Source of the DNA: Streptomyces maremycinicus
GTDB lineage: Bacteria > Actinomycetota > Actinomycetes > Streptomycetales > Streptomycetaceae
Length of the DNA: 64,000 bases
Direction: 5' to 3'
Assembly: GCF_001184025.1 (NCBI RefSeq)
Contig: NZ_BBYG01000008.1
Coordinates: 434,001-498,000 of the forward strand
A program made the translations under genes and the position numbers. The first letter of the stretch is position 1, and each line of letters opens with the position of its first letter. Below, in pieces: positions 27,297 through 34,839 of this stretch. Below the pieces are notes generated by a model. The model was not told where the DNA came from. It was given only the letters and a program-made list of their open reading frames with translations, and made no database searches.

Positions 27297-28593
27297 CCAG
27301 GTACCCGCCGCCCGCGAGCAGCACCAGCAGCCCACCGGTGATGGCCAGCGCGATCCACATGCCGCCCGAGCCGCTTCCGGTCACCGCGCCCGCCACCGGC
27401 TTCGCCGACACGGCTCCGGCGCCACCGGCCTGTCCCTCGGAGGGAGACGGGCCCGCGCCGGGCTGCGCGCCGGCCGGCGCGGTGCCCTTCGGCGCGACCA
27501 GCTCACCGACCGGCGTCACCTTGCCGACCGCCTGGAAGCCCCAGTCCAGCAGCGCGGCGGTCTCCTTGTAGACCTCGTTGTGGTCGGTCTTCTCCGGGTT
27601 CATGACCGTCACGAGCAGCACCTTGCCGTTGCGCTCGGCCACGCCGGTGAAGGTGGCGCCCGCGTTGGTGGTGTTGCCGTTCTTGACGCCCGCGATGCCC
27701 GGGTACTGGGAGATGTCGTAGTCGCCGCTCAGCAGCCGGTTGGTGTTCTGGATCTCGAAGGTCCCGCGGGTGGTCCTGCCCTTCTTCTTCGTCGTCTCGC
27801 CGGGGAACTTGGCCGTGACGGTCGCGCAGTACTCCCGGAAGTCCTGCTTCTGGAGTCCCGAGCGGGCGAACAGCGTCAGGTCGTACGCGGAGGAGACCTG
27901 GTGGGGGGCGTCGTAGCCGTCCGGGGAGACGACGTTGGTGTCGAGGGCCTGGAGCTCCTCGGCGTGCTCGTTCATGTCCTTGACGGTCTCGGCGATGCCG
28001 CCGTTCATCTGCGACAGGACATGCACGGCGTCGTTGCCGGAGCGCAGGAAGACGCCGAGCCACAGGTCGTGGACCGTATACGTCTCGCCCTCCTTTATGC
28101 CGACGAGGCTGGAACCGGCCCCCATGCCGGCCAGGTCCGCGGCCTCGACCTTGTGCACGGTGGTCTTCGGGAACCTCGGCAGCACGGTGTCGGCGAAGAG
28201 CATCTTCAGCGTGCTCGCCGGGGGCAGCCGCCAGTGCGCGTTGTGCGCGGCGAGCACGTCTCCCGACTCGGCGTCGGCGACGATCCACGACCGTGCGGTG
28301 AGGTCCTTCGGCAGCACCGGCGCGCCGCCCGCGAGCGCCACCTGCGTCCCGGCCTGCCCGAGCCGCGTGCCGCCCAGGGACGACATGTTCGCCGGGGGCG
28401 CGACCGACGGCGACGCGGAGGCGGACGCCGATCCGGAGGCCGCGGCGGACGCCGACACGGACGCCGACGGTGATCCGGACGCCGCCGGGGACGGTGACGG
28501 GCTCGGCGCCGCGAGCGAGACGGGCGCCGTGAGCGCGAGGGACGCGAGGGTCGCGGAGGTGACCAGCAGGGTTCGCCTGACGGTCTGCATCAT
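27250..28593 (-). CDS. D-alanyl-D-alanine carboxypeptidase (penicillin-binding protein 5 family)
   Basis: A 447-residue exported peptidase trimming the terminal D-Ala of peptidoglycan stems. A signal peptide (residues 1-29) is followed by a Pro/Ser/Ala linker to ~65. The catalytic S-x-x-K is Ser127-Lys130 (PASTLKML) and S-x-N is Ser185-Asn187 (LRSGND). The third box is KNG at 304-306 rather than the usual KTG. A C-terminal membrane anchor (MWIALAITGGLLVLLAGGG) ends in a basic tail. I start at ATG 28593; the next codon is also ATG. Expected outside the membrane, shaping wall crosslinking. Confidence 0.9.
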   Translation of the reverse strand: MMQTVRRTLLVTSATLASLALTAPVSLAAPSPSPSPAASGSPSASVSASAAASGSASASASPSVAPPANMSSLGGTRLGQAGTQVALAGGAPVLPKDLTARSWIVADAESGDVLAAHNAHWRLPPASTLKMLFADTVLPRFPKTTVHKVEAADLAGMGAGSSLVGIKEGETYTVHDLWLGVFLRSGNDAVHVLSQMNGGIAETVKDMNEHAEELQALDTNVVSPDGYDAPHQVSSAYDLTLFARSGLQKQDFREYCATVTAKFPGETTKKKGRTTRGTFEIQNTNRLLSGDYDISQYPGIAGVKNGNTTNAGATFTGVAERNGKVLLVTVMNPEKTDHNEVYKETAALLDWGFQAVGKVTPVGELVAPKGTAPAGAQPGAGPSPSEGQAGGAGAVSAKPVAGAVTGSGSGGMWIALAITGGLLVLLAGGGYLVNRRWPLPDLVRRRR

Positions 28594-28696
28594 GGGTGCG
28601 GGCACGACGGAGAACGTACCTGGCACGCGACGGGATGTCCCGTCCCCCACCCCACCCCGGTCACGGAACCGGACAACCGCCGGTGATACTGAACCC

Positions 28697-28936
28697 ATGA
28701 AGCTCAGCCGCCCCGTTTCCTGGTTCCTGCTCGCCTTCGGGGTGTGGAGCTGGGTCATCTGGGTCACTTTCGTCAAGAACCTGGTCAAGGACAGCAGCGG
28801 ACTCGCGTTCGACGACGGCGATCCCACGGCGTACTTCTGGGTGCACCTGACGCTCGCGGTCGTCTCCTTCGTATTGGGGACGGTCGTCGGGGCCATCGGG
28901 TTGCGTGGTCTGCGGGCACTGCGGCGGGCGTCATAG
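28697..28936 (+). CDS. Small two-helix membrane protein (SCO4848-like)
   Basis: A 79-residue protein with two hydrophobic helices (WFLLAFGVWSWVIWVTFV and HLTLAVVSFVLGTVVGAIG) separated by an acidic loop (FDDGDPTAY). It resembles the conserved actinobacterial SCO4848-type family of unknown function that sits next to a DD-carboxypeptidase gene, as here. GATACT lies six bases before the ATG, possibly a leaderless start. The metallophosphoesterase gene begins two bases after its stop, so they are co-transcribed. Confidence 0.75.
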   Translation: MKLSRPVSWFLLAFGVWSWVIWVTFVKNLVKDSSGLAFDDGDPTAYFWVHLTLAVVSFVLGTVVGAIGLRGLRALRRAS

Positions 28937-28938
28937 CC

Positions 28939-30204
28939 ATGGTGATCGTCTTCGCGCTGCTCGCCCTGACCGTGCTGGTCGCGGCCAACTGGTACCTGTG
29001 GCGGCGGCTGTTCCACGACACCACCCGCGGCCCCGGACCGGCGCGCCGCGGCGGGGCGGTACTGGTCGCGGGCGGCTGGGCGCTGGCGATCGGCGCCCTG
29101 GTCGCCGAACGCGCCGGCGCTCCCTTCTGGCTCCAGCGCGCACTGGCCTGGCCGGGCTTCCTCTGGCTGGCCCTGTCGGTGTACCTGCTGCTGGCCGTGA
29201 TCGTGGGCGAGGCCGTACGGCCGCTGCTGCGCCGCTTCCTGGAGAAGCGGGCCGAGCGGGCACCCGCCGAGACACCGGCCCAGGCGCCCGCGGCGCACCC
29301 CCAGCCCAGCCCGCTCCCGGTCGGCGGGCCCACCCCCGGGTCACCGGAACCCGAGCGTCCGGCACCGTCCGTCTCCGCCCCGTCCCGCCGGCTCTTCGTG
29401 TCCCGGGTCGTGGGCGGCGCCGCCGCCGCGGTCGCCGTCGGGACGGTCGGCCACGGCACCTACGGCGTCCTGCGCGGCCCCCGGGTCAAGCGGGTGACGG
29501 TGCCGCTGGCCAAGCTCCCGCGCGCCGCCCACGGGTACCGGATCGCGGTCGTCAGCGACATCCATCTGGGCCCGGTCCTCGGCCGCGGCTTCGCGCAGCG
29601 GGTCGTCGACACGATCAACGCGACGCAGCCCGACCTGATCGCGGTCGTCGGTGACCTGGTCGACGGCAGCGTGAAGGACCTCGGCCCGGCGGCGGCCCCG
29701 CTCGCGCGGCTGAAGGCCCGGCAGGGCACCTTCTTCGTCACCGGCAACCACGAGTACTTCTCCGGCGCCGAACAGTGGGTGGAGGAGGTGCGGCGACTCG
29801 GCATGGACCCGCTGGAGAACGCACGTCAGGAACTGCCCTGGTTCGACCTGGCCGGCGTCAACGACATCGCGGGCGAGAGCGAGGGTCAGGGGCCCGACTT
29901 CGACGGCGCCCTCGGCGACCGTGACACCACGCGCGCGTGCGTGCTCCTCGCCCACCAGCCCGTCCAGATCCACGACGCCGTACGCCACGGCGTGGACCTC
30001 CAGCTCTCCGGCCACACGCACGGCGGTCAGCTGTGGCCCGGCAACTTCCTGGCGGCCGCCGCCAACCCGACCGTGGCGGGGCTGGAGCGCTACGGCGACA
30101 CCCAGCTGTACGTGTCCCGGGGCGCGGGCGCCTGGGGTCCGCCGACCCGGGTCGGAGCGCCCTCCGACATCACCGTCGTCGAACTGGCCTCGACGCACGC
30201 CTGA
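28939..30204 (+). CDS. Membrane-anchored metallophosphoesterase
   Basis: A 421-residue protein with an N-terminal membrane part (about four helices up to residue ~100), a Pro-rich linker, another hydrophobic stretch near 155-170, then a calcineurin-like phosphoesterase domain. The metal-ligand motifs are complete: VSDIHLGP, VGDLVDG, TGNHEYF and LSGHTHGGQ. The layout matches the YkuE/YaeI-type enzymes acting on lipid-linked phosphates at the membrane. The substrate is unknown; proximity to the DD-carboxypeptidase suggests an envelope role. Confidence 0.87.
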   Translation: MVIVFALLALTVLVAANWYLWRRLFHDTTRGPGPARRGGAVLVAGGWALAIGALVAERAGAPFWLQRALAWPGFLWLALSVYLLLAVIVGEAVRPLLRRFLEKRAERAPAETPAQAPAAHPQPSPLPVGGPTPGSPEPERPAPSVSAPSRRLFVSRVVGGAAAAVAVGTVGHGTYGVLRGPRVKRVTVPLAKLPRAAHGYRIAVVSDIHLGPVLGRGFAQRVVDTINATQPDLIAVVGDLVDGSVKDLGPAAAPLARLKARQGTFFVTGNHEYFSGAEQWVEEVRRLGMDPLENARQELPWFDLAGVNDIAGESEGQGPDFDGALGDRDTTRACVLLAHQPVQIHDAVRHGVDLQLSGHTHGGQLWPGNFLAAAANPTVAGLERYGDTQLYVSRGAGAWGPPTRVGAPSDITVVELASTHA

Positions 30205-30225
30205 CGGACCGTCAAAAATCCTCGG

Positions 30226-30335
30226 CAGGCTGTGAACAGGCTGTGAAACCCGGGCGAAACACGGCGTCGGTAAGTTCTTTCCCATCTCGTCAGATTCCTC
30301 TTCCCCCTGGCGAAACACGTGTGATTAGGTGAGCC
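30226..30335 (+). promoter_or_regulatory. Upstream region of the peptide-binding protein gene
   Basis: CAGGCTGTGAA is repeated in perfect tandem (30226-30236 and 30237-30247), one helical turn apart, a possible operator. At 30325-30335 TTAGGTGAGCC matches one half of the DmdR/DtxR iron box, but the other half is absent. No hairpin terminator for the metallophosphoesterase is visible. Confidence 0.3.
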
Positions 30336-30408
30336 CGCCGCCAAGGGGGGCGGCACTTTCTTCTGGGGACTGGGCCCCTCGGGCGGCCTGGGGAGGCAGG
30401 GCATCACC

Positions 30409-31965
30409 ATGCGATCTGTTCGCATGCGGATACTCGTGACGCTGCTGGTTCTCGCGGTCGTCGCAGTGGGCGGCTGGCAGTTGCTGCCGTCGCGGGACAG
30501 CGGTGGCGGCGAGACCATCACGGTCGGCACCACGGACACCGTCACCTCGCTCGACCCGGCGGGCGCCTACGACGCCGGATCCTGGGCGTTGTTCAGCAAC
30601 GTCTTCCAGTCGCTGCTGACCTACGAGCCGGGCGGTGTCTCGCCCGTGCCGGACGCGGCCGAGAGCTGTTCCTTCGCCGGCGGCAGTCTCCTCACGTACA
30701 CCTGCGAACTGCGTGACGACCTCACCTTCGACAGCGGCGCCGAGGTCACCGCCGAGGACGTGAAGTACTCCTTCGAACGGGTCAAGAAGATCAACTCTGA
30801 TGTCGGCCCGGCGTCCCTGTTCTCCACCCTGAAGTCGGTGGACGCCAAGGGTCTGAAGGTCACCTTCCACCTGTCTGCGCCGGACGCCACGTTCCCGTTC
30901 AAGGTGGCCACCGGCGCGGGCTCGATCGTCGACCACACCCGCTACCCGGCGGACGGACTGCGCGTCGGCAGCGGCGTCGACGGCACCGGCCCGTACCGGC
31001 TGACCCGGTACACGAAGGGCAAGAAGATCCTGCTGTCGCCCAACCCGCGCTACCAGGGCGCGGTGTCGACCGGCGCCCCCGTCGAGCTGCGCTACTACGC
31101 CGACCCCGAGGCCCTGGACAAGGCGTGGAAGGCCAAGGAGATCAAGGCCGCCACCCGTCAGCTGCCGCCCTCGGTACTGGCCGCCCTCGACACCAGCGAC
31201 CCCGAGCAGCGCGTCTACGAGGCCGACGGCTCCGAGACCCGCAACCTGTACTTCAACACCCGCTCCGGCTCGCCGCTGCACGCCACGGAGGTGCGCAGGG
31301 CGATGGCCTGGCTGATCGACCGGGAGCAGCTGGCGGCGAGCGTGTACGACGGGACCGTCGAGCCGCTGTACTCGCTCATCCCGACCGGTATCACCGGCCA
31401 CACCACCTCCTTCTTCGACAGCTACCCGCACCGCGACGCCACGAAGGCGCGCAAGCTCCTCGAGGCGGCCGGTGTCGGCATCCCGGTGAAGTTCACCTAC
31501 GGCTACGGCGTGGGCAGCGGCGCCGCGGCGGCCGAGGCGGAGGAGCTCAAGCGGCAACTGGAGGCGAGCGGTCTGTTCCGGGTGGACGTCAAGGGCTACG
31601 AGTGGACCGACTTCCAGAAGCGGTGGGCCACCGGCAAGCTCGACGCGTACGCGGTCGGCTGGGTCGCCGACTACCCCGACCCGGACACCTTCGCCGGCCC
31701 GCTCGTCGGCACCGGCTCCACCATGAACACCGGCTTCAGCGACAAGGCCGTCGACAAGTACATCGCCGGCAGCCGCCAGTTCGCCGACCGCAGCCGGGCC
31801 GCCGGCGACTTCCGCGACCTCCAGCAGGTCGTCGCCCGGGAGGTGCCTGTCGTCCCGCTGTGGCAGCGCAAGGAGTACATCGTCACCAGCGCGGACATCG
31901 GCGGCGGCCAGTTCCTGGCGGACGGCAACGGGGTGTTCCGCCTCTGGAAACTCGACTGGATCTGA
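30409..31965 (+). CDS. Peptide/nickel-type ABC substrate-binding protein, orphan
   Basis: A 518-residue family 5 extracellular binding protein (TSLDPAGAYDAGSWALFSNV; LTYTCELRDDLTFDSGAEVT; VGWVADYPDPDTFAGPL). The N-terminus is MRSVRMRILVTLLVLAVVAV, a signal anchor without a lipobox Cys, so it is probably tethered by an uncleaved helix or secreted, unlike most Gram-positive binding proteins. No permease or ATPase gene is adjacent, so it must use a transporter encoded elsewhere or act as a sensor. Ligand probably a peptide; not certain. Confidence 0.85.
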   Translation: MRSVRMRILVTLLVLAVVAVGGWQLLPSRDSGGGETITVGTTDTVTSLDPAGAYDAGSWALFSNVFQSLLTYEPGGVSPVPDAAESCSFAGGSLLTYTCELRDDLTFDSGAEVTAEDVKYSFERVKKINSDVGPASLFSTLKSVDAKGLKVTFHLSAPDATFPFKVATGAGSIVDHTRYPADGLRVGSGVDGTGPYRLTRYTKGKKILLSPNPRYQGAVSTGAPVELRYYADPEALDKAWKAKEIKAATRQLPPSVLAALDTSDPEQRVYEADGSETRNLYFNTRSGSPLHATEVRRAMAWLIDREQLAASVYDGTVEPLYSLIPTGITGHTTSFFDSYPHRDATKARKLLEAAGVGIPVKFTYGYGVGSGAAAAEAEELKRQLEASGLFRVDVKGYEWTDFQKRWATGKLDAYAVGWVADYPDPDTFAGPLVGTGSTMNTGFSDKAVDKYIAGSRQFADRSRAAGDFRDLQQVVAREVPVVPLWQRKEYIVTSADIGGGQFLADGNGVFRLWKLDWI

Positions 31966-32086
31966 GCCAAATCCCCACCCGGCTCGCGGACCTGATCCCG
32001 TGAGCCGGGCATGCGCCCCCGTCCCACCGGGCAGGCACCCGGAGCGGCACCATGTGACGGAGGTGTGTACGGGATGAGGAGCAGAC

Positions 32087-32488
32087 GTGCTGAGACGCAA
32101 CTCCTTCCGGCTGCCCCGGCACCCGGCGTCCGTCGGTCTCGCCCGGCGCCGGGTACGGGACCATCTCGCCGACTGGGGCCACGGTCCCGACGACCCGGCG
32201 CTGGCGGACGTGATCCTCGTCGTGTCCGAGCTGGCCACCAACGTCGTACGCCACGGGCCCCTGCTGGAGCGGGAGTTCGAGGTGGCCGTCACCGCCCTCG
32301 GGGACGGTTCCTGTCTCATAGAGGTCTCCGACGAGGGCCGGCTCGAACCCCGGCCGCGGCAGGTCGGCGAGTCGGAGGAGCACGGCCGCGGCCTGCACCT
32401 GGTGGAGCACCTCGCCGCCGCGTGGGGCGTCTGGAGCCGGGGCCGCCACGGCAAGACGGTGTGGGCCCTGGTCACGGCCCCCGCCTAG
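32087..32488 (+). CDS. RsbW-like serine/threonine protein kinase (HATPase_c anti-sigma type)
   Basis: A 133-residue GHKL ATP-binding protein. The N-box is ELATNVVRHG, the G1 region VSDEGRLEPR, and the G2 region GRGLHLVEHLAAAWGV. It is a stand-alone kinase of the RsbW/SpoIIAB class, abundant in Streptomyces, that phosphorylates an anti-anti-sigma partner and may bind a sigma-B-type factor. No partner gene is adjacent. The GTG follows a good GAGGAG ribosome site. Confidence 0.87.
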   Translation: MLRRNSFRLPRHPASVGLARRRVRDHLADWGHGPDDPALADVILVVSELATNVVRHGPLLEREFEVAVTALGDGSCLIEVSDEGRLEPRPRQVGESEEHGRGLHLVEHLAAAWGVWSRGRHGKTVWALVTAPA

Positions 32489-32522
32489 GGGGTCGCCCGG
32501 GCATCCGCTCGGTGGCACACGC

Positions 32523-33995
32523 TCAGACGCAGGCCTTCGGCCGGGCCGGCAGCGTCACGGTGACGGCCAGGCCCTCGCCCGGCGCCGTCCGCACACTCAC
32601 CTCGCCGCCGTGCGCCCGGACCACCCCCTGCACGATGGCCAGGCCTAGGCCGCTGCCCGCGCCGCCCCCGGCCCGGAAGAAACGGTCGAAGACCCGGGCC
32701 GCGTCCTCCGGTCCGAGCCCCGGCCCCTGGTCCTCCACCGACAGCCGTACGACCCCGTCCACCCGCTCCACACCGAGCCGTACCGGTACCTCGGCGGACG
32801 TGTGGGTGCGCACGTTGGCGACCAGGTTGCCCAGCACCTGACGCAGCCCCGACTCGTCGGCCCGCACCAGGACGGCCCCGTCGGCCTCGACCGTGACCGG
32901 CCGCCCGGGCTGCTGCGCGCGCAGGTCCTGCGCCGAGTCCCGCACCAGACGACTCACGTCCACGCCCCGCAACCGCAGTTCGGGCCGCTGGTCGAGACGG
33001 GCCAGCGTGAGCAGCTCGTCGACGAGCCGGCCCATCCGGTCCACCTCGCCGTTCATCCGGTCCCAGGCCCGCCGGCGCTCCTCCCGCTCGACCAGCATCC
33101 CCTGGTCGTAGAGCTGGAGGTAGCCGCGGATCGCGGCGAGCGGGGTGCGCAGTTCGTGCGAGGCGTCGGCCACGAAGCGGCGCAGCTGGGCCGCGCTGTG
33201 CTCGCGCGTGCGGTACGCCGTCTCCACCTGGTGGAGCATGGAGTTCAGGGCGAGCCGCAGCTGCTCGACCTCCTGGGTGGGGTGGTGGCTGGAGGGTACG
33301 CGCCGGGTCAGGTCGCCCTCGGCGATCGCCGACGACGTCTCCACCATGTCCTCCAGCGGCCGCATCCGCCGCCGCACGCTGAACAGGGTCAGACAGGCCA
33401 GCAGGGCCAGCAGCAGGGTGCCGACGGCGAGGTCGAGCTTCAGGGCCTTCGCTATGCCCTGGTGCAGGGCCTCCGTGGAGGTGGCCATCAGGATGTAGGT
33501 GCCGTCGGGGAGCCGGGTCGCGGTCGCGCGGTAGGTGTCGCCCAGCACGGTGACGTCGTGCGGGTCGGTGTCGGTGCTGAGGGCGAGCGGGTCGGACACC
33601 GCCCGCGCGAGGCCGCGCTGGGCCTCGGTGGGCTCGACGGCGAAGATGGCGAGGGCGCTGCCCCGGCCGTCGACGGCGGTGAAGATCGATTCCGGTGCCG
33701 GCCGGCTGTCCGCGTTCCGCGTGTCCGTGCCCTCGTCCGTGGACCGGGGCATGAGCCGGTCGCTGACGACGCTCAGCACGGACAGCGAGTCGATCTGGCG
33801 CAGGGTGAGCTGCGAACTGCCCAGCGAGTCGCGCATCTTGGTCAGCTCGGTGTCCACCTGGTCGACCAGGTAGTGGCGCATCCCCATCAGGCTGACGGCG
33901 GTCGCGACGACGATGCCCAGCGCGAGCAGCCCCACGTTCGCCGCCGTCAGCTTGGCCCGCAGCGAGTGGATGCCGTGCCGGTGGACGCGCCTCAC
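32523..33995 (-). CDS. Sensor histidine kinase
   Basis: A 490-residue kinase with two membrane helices (about residues 15-37 and 187-205) around a ~150-residue extracellular sensor region, a HAMP segment (RRRMRPLEDMVETSSAIAEG), the phospho-acceptor His in FVADASHELRTPLAAIRG near residue 280, and a HATPase domain (LGNLVANVRTHT; DQGPGLGPEDAARVFDRFFR; GSGLGLAIVQGVVRAHGG). The GTG overlaps the response-regulator stop (GTGA), so the two proteins are translationally coupled. The stimulus is unknown. Confidence 0.93.
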   Translation of the reverse strand: MRRVHRHGIHSLRAKLTAANVGLLALGIVVATAVSLMGMRHYLVDQVDTELTKMRDSLGSSQLTLRQIDSLSVLSVVSDRLMPRSTDEGTDTRNADSRPAPESIFTAVDGRGSALAIFAVEPTEAQRGLARAVSDPLALSTDTDPHDVTVLGDTYRATATRLPDGTYILMATSTEALHQGIAKALKLDLAVGTLLLALLACLTLFSVRRRMRPLEDMVETSSAIAEGDLTRRVPSSHHPTQEVEQLRLALNSMLHQVETAYRTREHSAAQLRRFVADASHELRTPLAAIRGYLQLYDQGMLVEREERRRAWDRMNGEVDRMGRLVDELLTLARLDQRPELRLRGVDVSRLVRDSAQDLRAQQPGRPVTVEADGAVLVRADESGLRQVLGNLVANVRTHTSAEVPVRLGVERVDGVVRLSVEDQGPGLGPEDAARVFDRFFRAGGGAGSGLGLAIVQGVVRAHGGEVSVRTAPGEGLAVTVTLPARPKACV

Positions 33996-34681
33996 GCCAG
34001 CCCGTATCCGACGCCCCGCCGGGTGGTGATCACCGGCGGTCCCAGGACGTCCAGCTTGCGCCGCAGATAACTGATGTAGGTCTCGACGACCGTCGATTCC
34101 GGCGGGGTGTGCTCGTACTGCCAGACATGACGCAGGAGTTGCTCCTTGGGCACGATCCGGCCGCCGTTGCGCACCAGGAACCGCAGCAGCGCGTACTCGG
34201 TGGGTGTGAGCTCGACCGAGCGGCCCGCGCGGTGCACGCTGTACGTCGTCTCGTCGAGCTCCAGGTCGCCGTAGCGCAGGGGCGGCCGCTGCGGCAGGAC
34301 GTCGGCCGGCCGGGTACGGCGCAGCACCGCGGTGATCCGGGCGACGACCACCTCGATGTCGAACGGTTTGGTGATGTAGTCGTCGCCGAAGCCCAGGGCG
34401 CCGACGATCTCGGTCGGCGCGTCCCGCGCGGTGAGGAACACCAGCGCCAGACCGGGCCTGCGCGCCCGCAGTTCACGCCCCAGCGCCCGGCCGTCGCCGT
34501 CCGGCAGCATCACGTCCAGCAGGGCCACGTCCGGCCGGGTGCGGTCGGCGAGGGCGAGGGCCTCGCGGACGGTGCCCGCCACCATGACCTCGAAGCGGTG
34601 GAAGCGCAGGGCGATGGCGAGGACGTCCGCGATGCTCGGTTCGTCCTCCACGACCAGCACGGTGCCGGAAGCCGTCGTCAT
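33992..34681 (-). CDS. OmpR/PhoB-family response regulator
   Basis: A 229-residue regulator. The receiver domain carries the acidic pair in VVEDEPS, the phospho-acceptor Asp in VALLDVMLPDGDG, the Thr in LVFLTARD and the Lys in YITKPFD. The winged-helix effector domain ends ESTVVETYISYLRRKLDVLG and TRRGVGYGL. The ATG at 34681 begins MTTASGTVLVVEDE, with GATACT six bases upstream, perhaps a leaderless start. It is divergent from an MMPL exporter gene, a plausible target. Confidence 0.94.
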   Translation of the reverse strand: MTTASGTVLVVEDEPSIADVLAIALRFHRFEVMVAGTVREALALADRTRPDVALLDVMLPDGDGRALGRELRARRPGLALVFLTARDAPTEIVGALGFGDDYITKPFDIEVVVARITAVLRRTRPADVLPQRPPLRYGDLELDETTYSVHRAGRSVELTPTEYALLRFLVRNGGRIVPKEQLLRHVWQYEHTPPESTVVETYISYLRRKLDVLGPPVITTRRGVGYGLA

Positions 34682-34839
34682 GCCCCCAGTATCGGCGGAC
34701 CCGCCCACGATCGGGCCGGTTCCCGCTTTGGAGTTCCTTGAGAGTCATGGTCGTCACATGTCCTTGCACGCGTGGCGCCGCCGATCCTGTTGTCCAGGAC
34801 CTGGGGGACCGACCGACGATCTGTTGAAGGAGATTGAGC

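Noticed and set aside
30325..30335. Possible DmdR/DtxR iron box upstream of the peptide-binding protein
   Set aside because: TTAGGTGAGCC is only one half-site; the following bases do not complete the palindrome.
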